NCBI RefSeq assembly: GCF_007785815.1
Contig: NZ_VNIM01000027.1
Span: 1 to 44,326 of the forward strand
Direction of reading: 5' to 3'
DNA length: 44,326 nt
DNA from: Alterirhizorhabdus solaris
GTDB lineage: Bacteria; Pseudomonadota; Alphaproteobacteria; Sphingomonadales; Sphingomonadaceae
The position numbers and the translations under genes were made by a program. Positions 25,086-34,251 of this stretch are shown here, piece by piece. The notes beneath the pieces were generated by a model, which had not been told where the DNA came from, did not search any database, and saw nothing but the letters and a program-made list of their open reading frames with translations. Position 1 is the first letter of the stretch, and every line of letters begins with the position of its first letter.

Positions 25086-27953
25086 TCACCCGAACACCCC
25101 GTGCAGGTGCCAGCTCAGGTCGCCCGTGCGCGGATCGAGGCCGTCGCCGCGACGATAGAGCCAGAAACGGGCGCCTGCCTCGTCCTCCACCTGATAATAG
25201 TCGCGCACGGCATCCGCCTCGCCCGACCGGCGCCACCATTCGCCGTGGATGCGTTCCGGCCCGTCGCCGCGCGTTACGCGGTGGTGCGCGCCGCGCCAGA
25301 CGAAGCGGCGCGGGGGATGATCGGGCAGTTCGGCCAGAACATGCTGCAACCGCTCGGGCGGGGCGAGCAGACGTGCCGGTCGCGCCCAGCCGGTCGGCCA
25401 TTCCGCCACCGTGCCCAGTGGCGGGGCGGGGCGGACGCTGCGTTCGGGCACGTCGCTTTCCACCGCGCCGACGCGGTAGAGCCGGCGCGCGCCGATGCGG
25501 CCGGCGATGCGATCGATCAGCGGGGCGAGATCGGGCGGGGGAGGCGTGTCGCCCCAGCCGCCGTCCAGCCCGCCGTCGATCAGTCGCGCCCCCAGCGGCT
25601 CGGTGCGGGTGGCGGTGAGGCGGATCGCCTCGATGCCGAACCCCGGCTCGATCGTCTCGATCCGCATCGTCAGCAGGCGCAGCAGGTGGGGGGCATCGCG
25701 CGTGGCGCGGGCGGTGCCGACGCGTACCGGCTGCTCGTCGCCATCCACCCGCAGGCAGACGAGCAGCAACGCCCGCACGCCCAGCCCGCGTGCGGCAAGC
25801 TCGCCCGTCAGCCGCGCCATCGCCTCGCCGAGCGCCGTGGCGATCGCCTCTGCCGTGGCGATCGGCTCGACGAAGCGGAGCAGCGTGGCGGGCGGCCGGA
25901 ACGGTACGATCGGCACGATCGGCTCGCTTTGCCGGCCCAGCGCCTGATCCAGCCGGGCGAGCAGGCTCGTGCCGAAACGGCGGCCCAGCGGCCCGCGCGG
26001 CGAGGCGATCAGCGCGCCGATCGTATCGAACCCCAGCCGGCGCGCGGCATCCACCTGCGCCGCCTCCAGCCGCAGCGCGGGCGGGGGCAGCGGAGCGAGC
26101 GCCTCGGCCTCGCCGCCGGGGGGGCACAGGGTCAGCCGGGCGGGACCGTACCGTGCCAGCGCATGCGCGGCCCCCGCCGTGCCCGCTACCGCAAGGCGGG
26201 CCTCGAACCCGGCGCGCTGGCAGAAACGCAGGATGCGCTGCGCCATTGTCTGCTCGCCGCCGAACAGATGCGCGACGCCGCCGATATCGATCCACAGCCC
26301 GTCCGGCCCGGTCGCCCCTGTCGTGATGGCGATGGTGGGGCTCCACCGCCGCAACGCGACCTGCGCCAGCCGGTCAAGCAGCGCCATGTCGCCGGCGGGG
26401 TCCGGCGGGTGGGTGTCCGGCAGTGCCGCGTCGGGCGATGGTTCGATCATCGTCTGCGGAGGAGCGTGGCGCGGTGTCGGGTCGGCCTGGCGGGCTTGTG
26501 CTTCGTCTGTCCTGCCGGCCGGTCGCGGTGTCTTTCCCGTCGGGCCGAAACGGTTCGTCCTGCGGGGTGACCCCGGACGGGCGGAGGGCGTGGCCATCGG
26601 TGCGGTGGCCATCTGCGCGCCATCGCGGTCGATCCTCGGTGAAGCGGGAGTTCTGCCAGCCGGACCGGCACGCAATCGCCCTTGCGCGGAGGCACAACAG
26701 GCGAGGCGGGCTGCCATGTGCGGCCTGTCTGCCGGCGGTATTTCCGCTCGGCAGGTGGCCGGGTGAGGCATTCCACCTTCCGAATGGTCCGCTGCGTGGG
26801 TTTGCTTCGCCGGGTCGGGGAAAGACGGCGATACGTTCTTGTGGCGCGTCGTCAGGGCGACAGGCATCCTGCCGATCAGGCAAAGCGCGTCCGCCGTGTG
26901 CGATGGGCGAGGCTGTCGGGCCGGGGAGCCGGCCGTTGCAGAGAGCGGATCGGGCGATGGCGGCATGGCACATGCGGCCGGCACGGGTTTGCCGACCTGA
27001 CAGCCCGCCATCGCCGTGCCGACATGGTCCACCGCACAGGACGGCCCGGAGGGGCGAACGAAAGACGCGGGTCCGATACCAGCCAACTGCGGCCGGCCGG
27101 AAAGCGGCGGTCCATTCCGGCATCGTGCAAGCCCGCTGTCAGCTTCCCAAGCCGGACGATCGTCGCTCGTACCCGAGCCGTTGGGGCTTTTCACGGCGGA
27201 TGATTTCGTGGGGCAGACGCAGGGCAGGGAACTGATCGCGCAGCCGCCATCGTGGAGCGGGGGCATATTCCGGCGACACGCATTGGGTGCGCCATGCCGA
27301 CCCCGGCCCGGGGGGGCATCCGGTTGAAAGCCCGTCGCGCCGATGGAGGGCGCAAGGGTAGCGTTCCGATGGCATTCCCACCGCAAGACGCCCGCTGCCG
27401 GTGTCGTGGCAGCGGGGCGAGGATCGGGTCGGCCTGTACCGGGCGCAAGGACGCGCATGAAGCCGCCATCCCCCCGCACGCCATCGTCGGGGGGCATGGT
27501 GCGGAACGGATGTGGTTCGTAGCGCGGGCCACGGAACGGCACCTCGGCGGCTTCGCTGCGGCGGCCGAGTTCGCGCATCGGCGGTTGCTGGTGGCGCGGC
27601 AACGTCTCGATTTCGGCGCGGATCGCGGCGCGCGCCATCGCCTTGCGGCGGCGATGCGCGAGCCAGGGATCGTCGCCTGCGTGATCGGTGCCCGGACCCG
27701 TACCCGCGCCGATACCTCCATCGACGTCCTTCGCACCAGCGCCGCCCTCGCCCGCGCGTGCCCAGCGCGCACCCGGCCGCCAGCCGCCGCCGCGCGGGAC
27801 GGAGCAGGCGGCGGGGTCGTCCTGCGGATCGGGGAGGGGCGGCGGCGCAGGGGCGGCGTCGGTCGCAGGCTCACGCCGCGTCGCGTCGCGCGTCATCCGC
27901 CGCAACCGATCCCCCGTCAGGTTCGGCAAGTAGAGCGAGATGACCCTCGGCAT
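25086..27953 (-). CDS. imuB: ImuB, Y-family polymerase-like protein with a long anomalous N-terminal insertion
   Basis: ImuB is a catalytically dead Y-family protein that links DnaE2 to the beta clamp. Here it is 955 residues, about twice the usual length. Residues 1-20 ([20 protein letters not shown]) start normally after a good GGGAGG site. Residues about 50-135 hold [14 protein letters not shown] and [12 protein letters not shown] segments, which I recall from sphingomonad ImuB proteins. Residues about 218-508 (bases about 26430-27300) show no ImuB motif in any minus-strand frame; they are Pro/Arg/Ala/Cys-rich and lower in GC. From Met523 (26387) the normal body resumes: [29 protein letters not shown], and an end [11 protein letters not shown]. 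The usual VAA-x-GL-x-GM palm segment is missing. The frame is never broken, so it may be translated as one chain, or be a damaged gene. It overlaps imuA by 83 bases. Confidence 0.75.
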   Translation of the reverse strand: MPRVISLYLPNLTGDRLRRMTRDATRREPATDAAPAPPPLPDPQDDPAACSVPRGGGWRPGARWARAGEGGAGAKDVDGGIGAGTGPGTDHAGDDPWLAHRRRKAMARAAIRAEIETLPRHQQPPMRELGRRSEAAEVPFRGPRYEPHPFRTMPPDDGVRGDGGFMRVLAPGTGRPDPRPAATTPAAGVLRWECHRNATLAPSIGATGFQPDAPPGRGRHGAPNACRRNMPPLHDGGCAISSLPCVCPTKSSAVKSPNGSGTSDDRPAWEADSGLARCRNGPPLSGRPQLAGIGPASFVRPSGPSCAVDHVGTAMAGCQVGKPVPAACAMPPSPDPLSATAGSPARQPRPSHTADALCLIGRMPVALTTRHKNVSPSFPDPAKQTHAADHSEGGMPHPATCRAEIPPADRPHMAARLACCASAQGRLRAGPAGRTPASPRIDRDGAQMATAPMATPSARPGSPRRTNRFGPTGKTPRPAGRTDEAQARQADPTPRHAPPQTMIEPSPDAALPDTHPPDPAGDMALLDRLAQVALRRWSPTIAITTGATGPDGLWIDIGGVAHLFGGEQTMAQRILRFCQRAGFEARLAVAGTAGAAHALARYGPARLTLCPPGGEAEALAPLPPPALRLEAAQVDAARRLGFDTIGALIASPRGPLGRRFGTSLLARLDQALGRQSEPIVPIVPFRPPATLLRFVEPIATAEAIATALGEAMARLTGELAARGLGVRALLLVCLRVDGDEQPVRVGTARATRDAPHLLRLLTMRIETIEPGFGIEAIRLTATRTEPLGARLIDGGLDGGWGDTPPPPDLAPLIDRIAGRIGARRLYRVGAVESDVPERSVRPAPPLGTVAEWPTGWARPARLLAPPERLQHVLAELPDHPPRRFVWRGAHHRVTRGDGPERIHGEWWRRSGEADAVRDYYQVEDEAGARFWLYRRGDGLDPRTGDLSWHLHGVFG

Positions 27954-28644
27954 CGCATCCTCCCATGATGCAGGAAAAAGGCTCGCCGCCGCGCTGGCGG
28001 ACGAGATCGAGCCGCCAGCGCGACCGCCCGATCCCCTCCACCGGCAACGGCGCGGAGGGGAGCGAGGCGATGCGCCAGCGGGTGACGGCGGCGGACGGCT
28101 CGGCCAGCGGATCGGCACCGCCGCGCCGCCAGCGCCGCAACAGCAGCGCGATCGTGCCGCCTTCCTCGGCGGCGAGTTGCAGGCGGCGGGTGGCCGTCAT
28201 GCCGGCGCGGCCCACCTCGCCGATCACGGCGCCCAGGCCGCCGTGGCGCAGACCTTCCTCCATCACCGCCAATATGTCCGGATCACGGCCCGCCTCGGCG
28301 TGGATCAGCCGGTTCGGCCCCAGCCCGGCCTGCGCCAGCCCGGGGGCGAACAGATCGCGCCGGCCGAACGCCCACAGCATGTTGGCCCGCGCATCGCCCG
28401 CGCGGGCGGCGACGCCGGCCACGAACAGCGTGGCGGCGACATCGTCGGCGATGGCACAGGTGGCGCCCGCCACCTCGTGCACGGCGGTGGTGGCGAGGCC
28501 ACGATCGGCCAGCCGCCGGTCGATTTCGGGCACGCCGAACGGCAGGGCGGGGCGGCCCATGCCGGCGGGCGTGGCGGTGATCGCGCGCACCTGTTCGCGC
28601 AGGGCGGCGATGCGATCGGCATTGGCGGACGGGGGAACGGACAT
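27871..28644 (-). CDS. imuA: ImuA, RecA-like SOS mutagenesis protein
   Basis: A 257-residue cytoplasmic protein and first gene of the imu cassette. FGVPEIDRRLADRGLATTAVHEVAGA, followed by LWAFGRRDLFAPGLAQAGL and a basic C-terminal part, are characteristic of alphaproteobacterial ImuA, a RecA-fold protein without a canonical Walker A. ImuA is needed with ImuB and DnaE2 for damage-induced mutagenesis. A perfect LexA box lies 18 bases before the start. The gene overlaps imuB by 83 bases, so the products are probably made from one mRNA with coupled translation. Confidence 0.9.
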   Translation of the reverse strand: MSVPPSANADRIAALREQVRAITATPAGMGRPALPFGVPEIDRRLADRGLATTAVHEVAGATCAIADDVAATLFVAGVAARAGDARANMLWAFGRRDLFAPGLAQAGLGPNRLIHAEAGRDPDILAVMEEGLRHGGLGAVIGEVGRAGMTATRRLQLAAEEGGTIALLLRRWRRGGADPLAEPSAAVTRWRIASLPSAPLPVEGIGRSRWRLDLVRQRGGEPFSCIMGGCDAEGHLALLAEPDGGSVAADDARRDAA

Positions 28645-28661
28645 GGCGGGACGACTCTTCT

Positions 28662-28676
28662 GTTCCCCTTATGTTC
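28662..28676 (-). promoter_or_regulatory. LexA box of the imu operon
   Basis: GAAC-N7-GAAC on the minus strand (GTTC-N7-GTTC on plus), the known alphaproteobacterial SOS operator, 18 bases before imuA. It overlaps the predicted -10, as expected for a repressor site. Confidence 0.88.
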
Positions 28677-28699
28677 CCAACATCCCCGTGCCGCGTCAA
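28671..28699 (-). promoter_or_regulatory. imuA: Predicted imuA promoter
   Basis: TTGACG (28699-28694) and GAACAT (28676-28671) are 17 bases apart on the minus strand. The -35 is good and the -10 weak; the LexA box covers the -10. Confidence 0.5.
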
Positions 28700-28768
28700 G
28701 CGGTGTGCGACGATCCGAGGATATGAGCCGGCATGCCGGGCGCCGACGACAAGACCCGGATTCAGCCC

Positions 28769-29524
28769 TTACAGCAGGCTCGGCTGGCGCGGCGACGCGG
28801 GCGGGGCGGCGGCCGGGCCGTGCCGGCGGGTGCGCTCGTGATCGGCGGAGTAGCGGATGTCCTCGTCACGGTCGGCGGCCAGCCGGGCGAGCGCGGCATC
28901 GTCCAGTTCGCGCCACGGCCTGCCGCGATCGGGGCCGGCGGGCACGCGCGGCAGCAGCCCGGGCGCGGCGCTCCACGCGAGCAGTTGCGCCACGCTCGCC
29001 TGCGCCAGCATGTCGCGCAGGTGGTGCGCCGTCACATAGGCATCGGGGAAGGCGCGGTGGGCGGGCAGGCCGGTCTCATGATCCAGCCCTGCGGGTCTGC
29101 GCCAGTAACGCAGCACCTGATTGGAAAAGGACGGGCTGTCCGGCCACAGCCGCAGCGCGCATTTCCACGTGCAGATCCAGTCCGCCCCGCCGCTCAACGG
29201 GGATGTACAGAACCGCTGCTCGAAGGCGGCACGGTGCGCGGCCAGCGCGATCGGGCGCGGATCGGGCCGCAGCACCGAGGGCGCGATATCCCGCCAGCGG
29301 GGGGCGCCGGCTACGTCCTCGTCGCGGATATGGTGGATCGCCTGCGTCACCGGCGGGATCGCGCGGCCGGGGTGGACGTAATGCGCGCCGCGCCCGTCCG
29401 TCACCTCCCACCGGCCGGCGGGGGAGAGCGCCACATCCTGCCAGCCGACCTCGCACACATCGTGCGCCGGCGGGCGGGAGCCGGTGGTTTCGAGATCGAC
29501 GACGCGGATGAACGGCACTGTCAC
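28769..29524 (-). CDS. DEDD-family 3'-5' exonuclease (DnaQ/ExoX-like)
   Basis: A 251-residue protein with the exonuclease I motif VVDLETTG (catalytic Asp and Glu) near residue 9, motif II in LAAHRAAFEQRF, and motif III HRAFPDAYVTAHHL (His and Asp). The C-terminal ~90 residues have no clear domain. It could act in repair or as a free proofreading-type exonuclease. The start is GTG at 29524; GTG at 29518 is an alternative. It lies upstream of imuA on the same strand but is separated by the LexA-controlled promoter, so it is not shown to belong to that regulon. Confidence 0.8.
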   Translation of the reverse strand: MTVPFIRVVDLETTGSRPPAHDVCEVGWQDVALSPAGRWEVTDGRGAHYVHPGRAIPPVTQAIHHIRDEDVAGAPRWRDIAPSVLRPDPRPIALAAHRAAFEQRFCTSPLSGGADWICTWKCALRLWPDSPSFSNQVLRYWRRPAGLDHETGLPAHRAFPDAYVTAHHLRDMLAQASVAQLLAWSAAPGLLPRVPAGPDRGRPWRELDDAALARLAADRDEDIRYSADHERTRRHGPAAAPPASPRQPSLL

Positions 29525-29646
29525 ACAGGCGATATGGGGGCGCCCGCCGCCCGCGCCAGCCCGTGCCGGGCATGCCTGCCGCCAGTGCCTCGATTGAAAG
29601 CCGCCGCCCGCCCCCTATCTCGACAACCGAGACTGAGGAGATTGGA

Positions 29647-30189
29647 ATGGCGCAGGAAATCGCGACGCTGGCCGGCGGCTGCTTCTGGTGCACCGAGGCG
29701 GTGTTCAACGACGTTCAGGGCGTGTCGAAGGTGGAGAGCGGCTATATCGGCGGGCAGGTGGCCAACCCCACCTACAAGCAGGTGTGCGGCGGCAGCACCG
29801 GTCATGCCGAGGCGATCCGCATCACCTACGACGCGGACGTGATCGGCTATGACGAGCTGCTCGACATCTTCTTCCACACGCACGACCCGACGACGCTGAA
29901 ACGGCAGGGCAACGATGTCGGCACGCAGTATCGCTCGGCGATCTTCCCGCATTCGCCCGAGCAGGAGGCTGCCGCCCACACCGCGATCGAGCGCGCGGCG
30001 GCAGCGCACCCGCGCCCGATCGTGACGACGGTGGAGCCGCTGGCGGAATGGTATCCGGCCGAGGACTATCATCAGGAATATTGGCAGGGTGAGGGCCAGC
30101 GGAACCCCTATTGCCTCGCGGTGATCCCGCCCAAGCTGCAGAAGCTGCGCAAGAGTTATGCGGCGAGGCTGAAGGCGGGGGTGGCGTAA
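29647..30189 (+). CDS. msrA: Peptide methionine sulfoxide reductase A
   Basis: Reduces methionine-S-sulfoxide in proteins. The 180-residue product has the catalytic GGCFWC motif with Cys12 as nucleophile, plus YIGGQVANPTYKQVC, STGHAEAIRITYD, HTHDPTTLKRQGNDVGTQYRS and EDYHQEYW, all family signatures. ATG at 29647 follows a GAGGAG site. The gene ends at a hairpin facing the convergent Sua5 gene. An ATTG-N18-CTA promoter-like string lies near 29598-29622. Confidence 0.96.
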   Translation: MAQEIATLAGGCFWCTEAVFNDVQGVSKVESGYIGGQVANPTYKQVCGGSTGHAEAIRITYDADVIGYDELLDIFFHTHDPTTLKRQGNDVGTQYRSAIFPHSPEQEAAAHTAIERAAAAHPRPIVTTVEPLAEWYPAEDYHQEYWQGEGQRNPYCLAVIPPKLQKLRKSYAARLKAGVA

Positions 30190-30209
30190 AGGGCCGGTCG
30201 TGATGGCCG

Positions 30210-30240
30210 CGCCCGCATGAATACACTCGTCATGCGGGCG
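30210..30240. terminator. Hairpin between convergent msrA and Sua5 genes
   Basis: CGCCCGCATGA (30210-30220), a 9-base loop and TCATGCGGGCG (30230-30240) form a perfect 11-bp stem. There is no T-run, so termination is inferred from placement only. Confidence 0.55.
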
Positions 30241-30274
30241 TCGTATCTCGTCGCGGCAAGCCGGGACTAGCCGA

Positions 30275-31225
30275 TCACCTGGGTGCCGCCGCCCGCCGCA
30301 ACCGGTCGTTGATCGCGGCGCCGAGGCCGGTGTCCGGCACCGGTGCCACCGCGATCCGCGCCCGGTCCGAAGCATCGGCCTCGTGCAGCGCGGCGAACAG
30401 GCGGGCCGCCGCCTCCACAGGGTCGCCCGTTGCGGAGAGCGTCGCATCGCCCGCGACCGGGCCGAAGCCGATCAGCCATTCGCCGGCCCCGGCGGTCGTC
30501 GCGTTCAGGCGGAGCGGCTGTCGCGGGGCATAATGGCTGGCAAGCTGGCCCGGCGCTTCGATCCGGCCCTCGCCCGGCAAGGCGACAGGCTGCCCGCTCA
30601 CCCGTTCCAGCGCGTCCGTGCCGATCGGGCCGGGGCGCAGCAGCACCAGGCGATCCGCCTCCACCTTCACGATGGTCGATTCCAGCCCGTGCGTGGTCGG
30701 CCCGGCATCGACGATCAGCGGGATACGTCCGTCGAGTGAGCGGGCGACGTGTGCCGCCGTCGTCGGGCTGATCGTGCCGCTGGCATTGGCCGAGGGGGCC
30801 GCCAACGGCTTCCCGCACGCCGCCAGCAGCGCCCGCAGCGCCGGATGCGCCGGCACGCGCAACGCCACGGTGGGCAGGCCCGCCGACACCAGCGACGCAA
30901 TGCCCGACCCCACCGCAAGCGGCAGCACCAGCGTGAGCGGCCCCGGCCAGAAGGCGGCGGCCAGCCGGTCGGCTGCGGCATCGAAGCGGGCGATCGCGGC
31001 GGCGTCGCCGGCCGAGAGGACATGCACGATCAGCGGGTTGAACGAGGGGCGGCCCTTGGCGGCATAGATGCGCGCCACCGCTTCCCCGCAGGTCGCATCG
31101 GCGGCGAGCCCGTACACCGTCTCGCTGGCGATGGCGACGGGCTGGCCGGCGCGGATCAGCGCGGCGGCACGAGTAATGGCGGGGTCGGCGTGGCCGAAGC
31201 CGTCGCAGCGCAGGATGTCGGTCAT
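30275..31225 (-). CDS. L-threonylcarbamoyladenylate synthase (Sua5-type)
   Basis: Makes threonylcarbamoyl-AMP for the t6A modification of ANN-decoding tRNAs. The 316-residue product has the YrdC domain (ASETVYGLAADA, IYAAKGRPSFNPLIVH, LRVPAHPALR, APSANASGTISPT, STIVKV), followed by a linker (APGQLASHYAPRQPL) and a C-terminal Sua5 domain. The presence of the second domain sets it apart from short TsaC. Both types catalyse the same step. Confidence 0.93.
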   Translation of the reverse strand: MTDILRCDGFGHADPAITRAAALIRAGQPVAIASETVYGLAADATCGEAVARIYAAKGRPSFNPLIVHVLSAGDAAAIARFDAAADRLAAAFWPGPLTLVLPLAVGSGIASLVSAGLPTVALRVPAHPALRALLAACGKPLAAPSANASGTISPTTAAHVARSLDGRIPLIVDAGPTTHGLESTIVKVEADRLVLLRPGPIGTDALERVSGQPVALPGEGRIEAPGQLASHYAPRQPLRLNATTAGAGEWLIGFGPVAGDATLSATGDPVEAAARLFAALHEADASDRARIAVAPVPDTGLGAAINDRLRRAAAPR

Positions 31226-31267
31226 TATGCCCCGTCCGCTAGCCGGTCGGCGGGAGCAGGGAAAGCC

Positions 31268-31618
31268 TCAGCCCACCACCATCATGCCGGGCAGGTCGGC
31301 CGGATCCAGCCCGAGCCGGCGGACGTGGCGTTCGATCTCCGGCCAGTACACGTCGAGGAACACCTGCCGCTCGCTCACCCGCAAGCGGGCGGTGGCGCCT
31401 TCCGCCACGAACATGCCGATGCCGCGCCGGACGACGACGAGGCCGTCGTCCTGAAAGCTCTGATAGGCCTTGGCCACCGTCAACGGGTTCGCCCCGCAGC
31501 TCGCCGCAAAGTTGCGGACGGAGGGCAATGGATCGCCATCGCCATAGCGACCTTCCAGAATCGCGGCGGAAATCATGTCTCGCAGACGGAGATAGACGGG
31601 GCGGTCCGGGCCGATCAC
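31268..31618 (-). CDS. GntR-family transcriptional regulator (YtrA-like)
   Basis: A short GntR regulator (116 residues from GTG 31618): a winged helix (PVYLRLRDMISAAIL, LPSVRNFAASCGANPLTVAKAYQSFQDDGLV, GIGMFV) and a C-terminal tail of about 40 residues, too short for FadR or HutC effector domains, as in the YtrA group. An upstream TTG (31654) extends the frame, but a 22-bp dyad operator (31624-31645) would then lie inside the gene, so GTG is preferred. YtrA regulators usually repress their own operon. The nitroreductase gene ends 46 bases upstream on the same strand. Confidence 0.82.
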   Translation of the reverse strand: MIGPDRPVYLRLRDMISAAILEGRYGDGDPLPSVRNFAASCGANPLTVAKAYQSFQDDGLVVVRRGIGMFVAEGATARLRVSERQVFLDVYWPEIERHVRRLGLDPADLPGMMVVG

Positions 31619-31623
31619 ACTGT

Positions 31624-31645
31624 CATACTGTCCTAAGACAGCATG
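31624..31645. promoter_or_regulatory. Imperfect 22-bp palindrome, candidate GntR operator
   Basis: CAT-A-CTGTC-CTAA-GACAG-CATG reads nearly the same on both strands (18 of 22 positions). It sits 5 bases before the GTG start of the GntR gene, where autoregulatory sites of YtrA regulators are commonly found. Confidence 0.6.
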
Positions 31646-31664
31646 GCGCGTCAACCCGGCCGGC

Positions 31665-32243
31665 TCACCCCTCCCAAGGGTGGACGACGGCGGCGATATC
31701 GGGGCGCGGGCGCTCGTCCAGCGGGCGCGAGGGGGTGCCGATGAAGACGAAGCCGGCGATCCGCCCGTCGTCCGCCGCCAGCGCCTTGCACACGGCGGGC
31801 GAGTAGGCCGCCCAGCCGGTCAGCCACCCCGCGACGAAGCCGTGGGCGTGGGCGGCATGGCCCAGGTTCATGCACACCGCGCCGGCCGAAAGCTCCTGCT
31901 CCCAGATCGGGATGTGGCTGGCGTGGGCGGGCCGCGAGATCACCACCACCAGGGTCGGTGCCTGGCGGGCGAACTGGTCGATCGCCTCCAGCTCCAGCCT
32001 GCCGGCCTCCGGCTTTTCTTCCAGATAGGCGTCGCGCAGCATCGCGGCGAAGGCGTCGCGGCGGTCGTCCGGGATGGTCAGGAAACGCCACGGCGCCAGC
32101 TTGCCGTGATCGGGCGTGCGGGTGGCGATGGAGAGGATATCGGCCAGCTGCGCCGCGTCCGGCCCGGGCGCCACCATGTCGCGCGGCTTGCCCGACCGGC
32201 GGGTGGCGAGAAAGGCGCGGGGCGAGGAGAGATCGTTGAACAT
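31665..32243 (-). CDS. Nitroreductase-family flavoprotein (YdjA-like)
   Basis: A 192-residue protein of the small nitroreductase group. The FMN-binding regions are visible: LATRRSGKPRD at the start, TRTPDHGKLAPWRFLTI, and AGAVCMNLGHAAHAHGFVAGWLTGW. Such enzymes reduce nitroaromatics, quinones or other substrates with NAD(P)H; natural substrate unknown. It reads in the same direction as the GntR gene downstream. Confidence 0.85.
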   Translation of the reverse strand: MFNDLSSPRAFLATRRSGKPRDMVAPGPDAAQLADILSIATRTPDHGKLAPWRFLTIPDDRRDAFAAMLRDAYLEEKPEAGRLELEAIDQFARQAPTLVVVISRPAHASHIPIWEQELSAGAVCMNLGHAAHAHGFVAGWLTGWAAYSPAVCKALAADDGRIAGFVFIGTPSRPLDERPRPDIAAVVHPWEG

Positions 32244-32385
32244 GCCCCGGGATTAGCAGCGCGCCCCGCAGGCGCCAATCCGCTGCACGAACAATCTGCT
32301 TTCCAGCGGCGGGTGAGCCGCTACTCTGCGCGGCAATCATGCCGGCGCCGCCGGCCGTCCCGTTCTTGTCCGGAGCCGCATTTCT

Positions 32386-34218
32386 ATGGCCACCACCATC
32401 GCAGCCGGGGAGGGGCGGCCGGGCGAGCTGTTCGGCCACCCGCGCGGCCTCGCCATCCTGTTCCTCACCGAGATGTGGGAGCGTTTTTCCTTCTACGGGA
32501 TGCGCGCGCTGCTGGTGCTGTACCTCACCCAGCATTTCCTGTTCGGCGATGAGGAGGCGCAGGGGCTGTACGCCGCTTACGCCTCGCTGGTGTATCTGGC
32601 GCCGGTGCTGGGCGGGCTGGTGGCGGATCGCTGGCTGGGCAGCCGCAAGGCAGTGACGATCGGCGCGCTGCTGCTGGTGGCGGGCCATTTCGGCATGGCG
32701 TTCGAGGGCGCCGGATCCAAGCAATATGTCGATTTCGGCGGCCGGAGCTACGAGGTGGCGGCCGACGGGCGCGGCGCGGACCGCGCGCTGGCGCTGATCG
32801 CGCCCGGTGGCGCACGCCTGCCGATCGTGTCCAGCGGGGAGAGCATCGGCATTACCGGCGGGGCCGCCGCCGGCCTGCCCGATCGTGTGGCCACGGCGGA
32901 CTATAAATTCCGCACCGTGCAGGATCCGCTGTACGTGCAGATCCTGTTCTTCTCGCTGTCGCTCATCATCGTCGGCGTCGGCTTCCTGAAGGCGAACATC
33001 TCCACCATCGTCGGCGCGCTCTACGCCAAGGACGATCCACGGCGGGATGGCGCGTTCACGATCTTCTACATGGGGATCAATGTCGGCTCGTTGCTTTCCA
33101 CCATCCTGTGCGGCTGGCTGGCGGTGAAATACGGCTGGAGCTACGGCTTCGGCCTCGCCGGCTTCGGCATGTTGCTGGGCCTGCTCACCTTCCTGTGGGG
33201 CCAGAAATACCTGATGGGCCATGCCGAGCCGCCGGCGCCCGCCGCCCTGGCGCGCAAGGTGGCCGGGCCGCTCAATCTGGAATGGCTGATCTATGTCGGC
33301 GGGTTCATCCTGCTGATGCCGGCGTGGTTCCTCGTCCAGCGCGACGATATCGTGACGGAGGCGCTCACCATCGGCGCGCCGCTGATCTTCCTCGGCATGA
33401 TCGTGTGGTCGGTCGTGGCGTTGAAGGGGGTGGAGCGGTCGCGCATGATCGTGGCGCTGGTGCTGACGATCTTCTCGGTGCTGTTCTGGACATTGTTCGA
33501 GCAGGCCGGATCGTCGCTGACGCTGTATGCCGATCGCAATACCGACCTGACGGTGGCGGGCGGCTTCGGCATCAACGCCGCGCAGACGCAGTTCTTCAAC
33601 CCCGCCTTCATCGTGCTGTTCGCGCCCATATTCGCCGGGTTGTGGACATGGCTCGGCCGCCGCGGGCTGGAGCCTTCGACGCCGGTGAAGTTCGGGCTGG
33701 GGCTGGTACAGGTGGGGCTGGGCTTCCTCGTGCTGGTGGTGGGCATCACCCATTTCGCCGGGGCCGATTTCCGCGTGCCGCTGGTCTGGCTGACGCTCGC
33801 CTACCTGCTCCACACCACGGGCGAGATCTGTCTGTCGCCGGTGGGCCTGTCGATGATCACCAAGCTGTCGGTGCCGCGCGTGGTCGGGCTGATGATGGGC
33901 GTGTGGTTCATGTCCTCGGCGTTGGCGCACACGCTGGCCGGGCTGATCGCCAAGGCCACCTCGGGCGCGACGGTGGGCGGCGTGGTCGTCGATCCCGGCG
34001 CGCAGTTGGCGACCTATGCGGACATCTTCTCCAAGATCGGCTGGGTGGGCGTCGCCATCGGCGTTGTGATCCTGGCGCTGTCGCCGTGGCTGAAACGCGG
34101 GATGCACATGGAGGCGGCGGAGGCGGATCACGCGCTGGCCGGCGAACGCGCGATCGGCGAGGCGGCGGCCATCGGCGCGCCCGCCTCGCGCAATGGCGTC
34201 GATCGCGAGACGCTGTAG
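32386..34218 (+). CDS. POT/PTR-family proton-dependent oligopeptide transporter
   Basis: A 610-residue inner-membrane protein. The ExxERFxxYG motif is present as EMWERFSFYGM (proton coupling) and FYMGINVGS is the second POT signature. About 12-14 hydrophobic segments are visible. An extracytoplasmic loop (about 107-180) is longer than in E. coli homologues. It takes up di- and tripeptides with protons. glmM follows 33 bases later, possibly in the same transcript. Confidence 0.93.
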   Translation: MATTIAAGEGRPGELFGHPRGLAILFLTEMWERFSFYGMRALLVLYLTQHFLFGDEEAQGLYAAYASLVYLAPVLGGLVADRWLGSRKAVTIGALLLVAGHFGMAFEGAGSKQYVDFGGRSYEVAADGRGADRALALIAPGGARLPIVSSGESIGITGGAAAGLPDRVATADYKFRTVQDPLYVQILFFSLSLIIVGVGFLKANISTIVGALYAKDDPRRDGAFTIFYMGINVGSLLSTILCGWLAVKYGWSYGFGLAGFGMLLGLLTFLWGQKYLMGHAEPPAPAALARKVAGPLNLEWLIYVGGFILLMPAWFLVQRDDIVTEALTIGAPLIFLGMIVWSVVALKGVERSRMIVALVLTIFSVLFWTLFEQAGSSLTLYADRNTDLTVAGGFGINAAQTQFFNPAFIVLFAPIFAGLWTWLGRRGLEPSTPVKFGLGLVQVGLGFLVLVVGITHFAGADFRVPLVWLTLAYLLHTTGEICLSPVGLSMITKLSVPRVVGLMMGVWFMSSALAHTLAGLIAKATSGATVGGVVVDPGAQLATYADIFSKIGWVGVAIGVVILALSPWLKRGMHMEAAEADHALAGERAIGEAAAIGAPASRNGVDRETL

Positions 34219-34251
34219 CCCCACCCGACATCACACGCACGGACACAAAGC

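Noticed and set aside
21899-25618. Plus-strand open frame of 1239 codons
   Set aside because: It lies opposite dnaE2 and the end of imuB, has no recognisable domain and is a GC-driven shadow of those genes.
26423-27235. Plus-strand open frame inside the imuB anomalous region
   Set aside because: No ribosome-binding site, no domain and codon use like non-coding DNA; I cannot support a nested gene.
31619-31654. TTG 31654 as start of the GntR regulator
   Set aside because: It would put the palindromic operator inside the coding sequence and adds residues without family likeness; GTG 31618 fits better.
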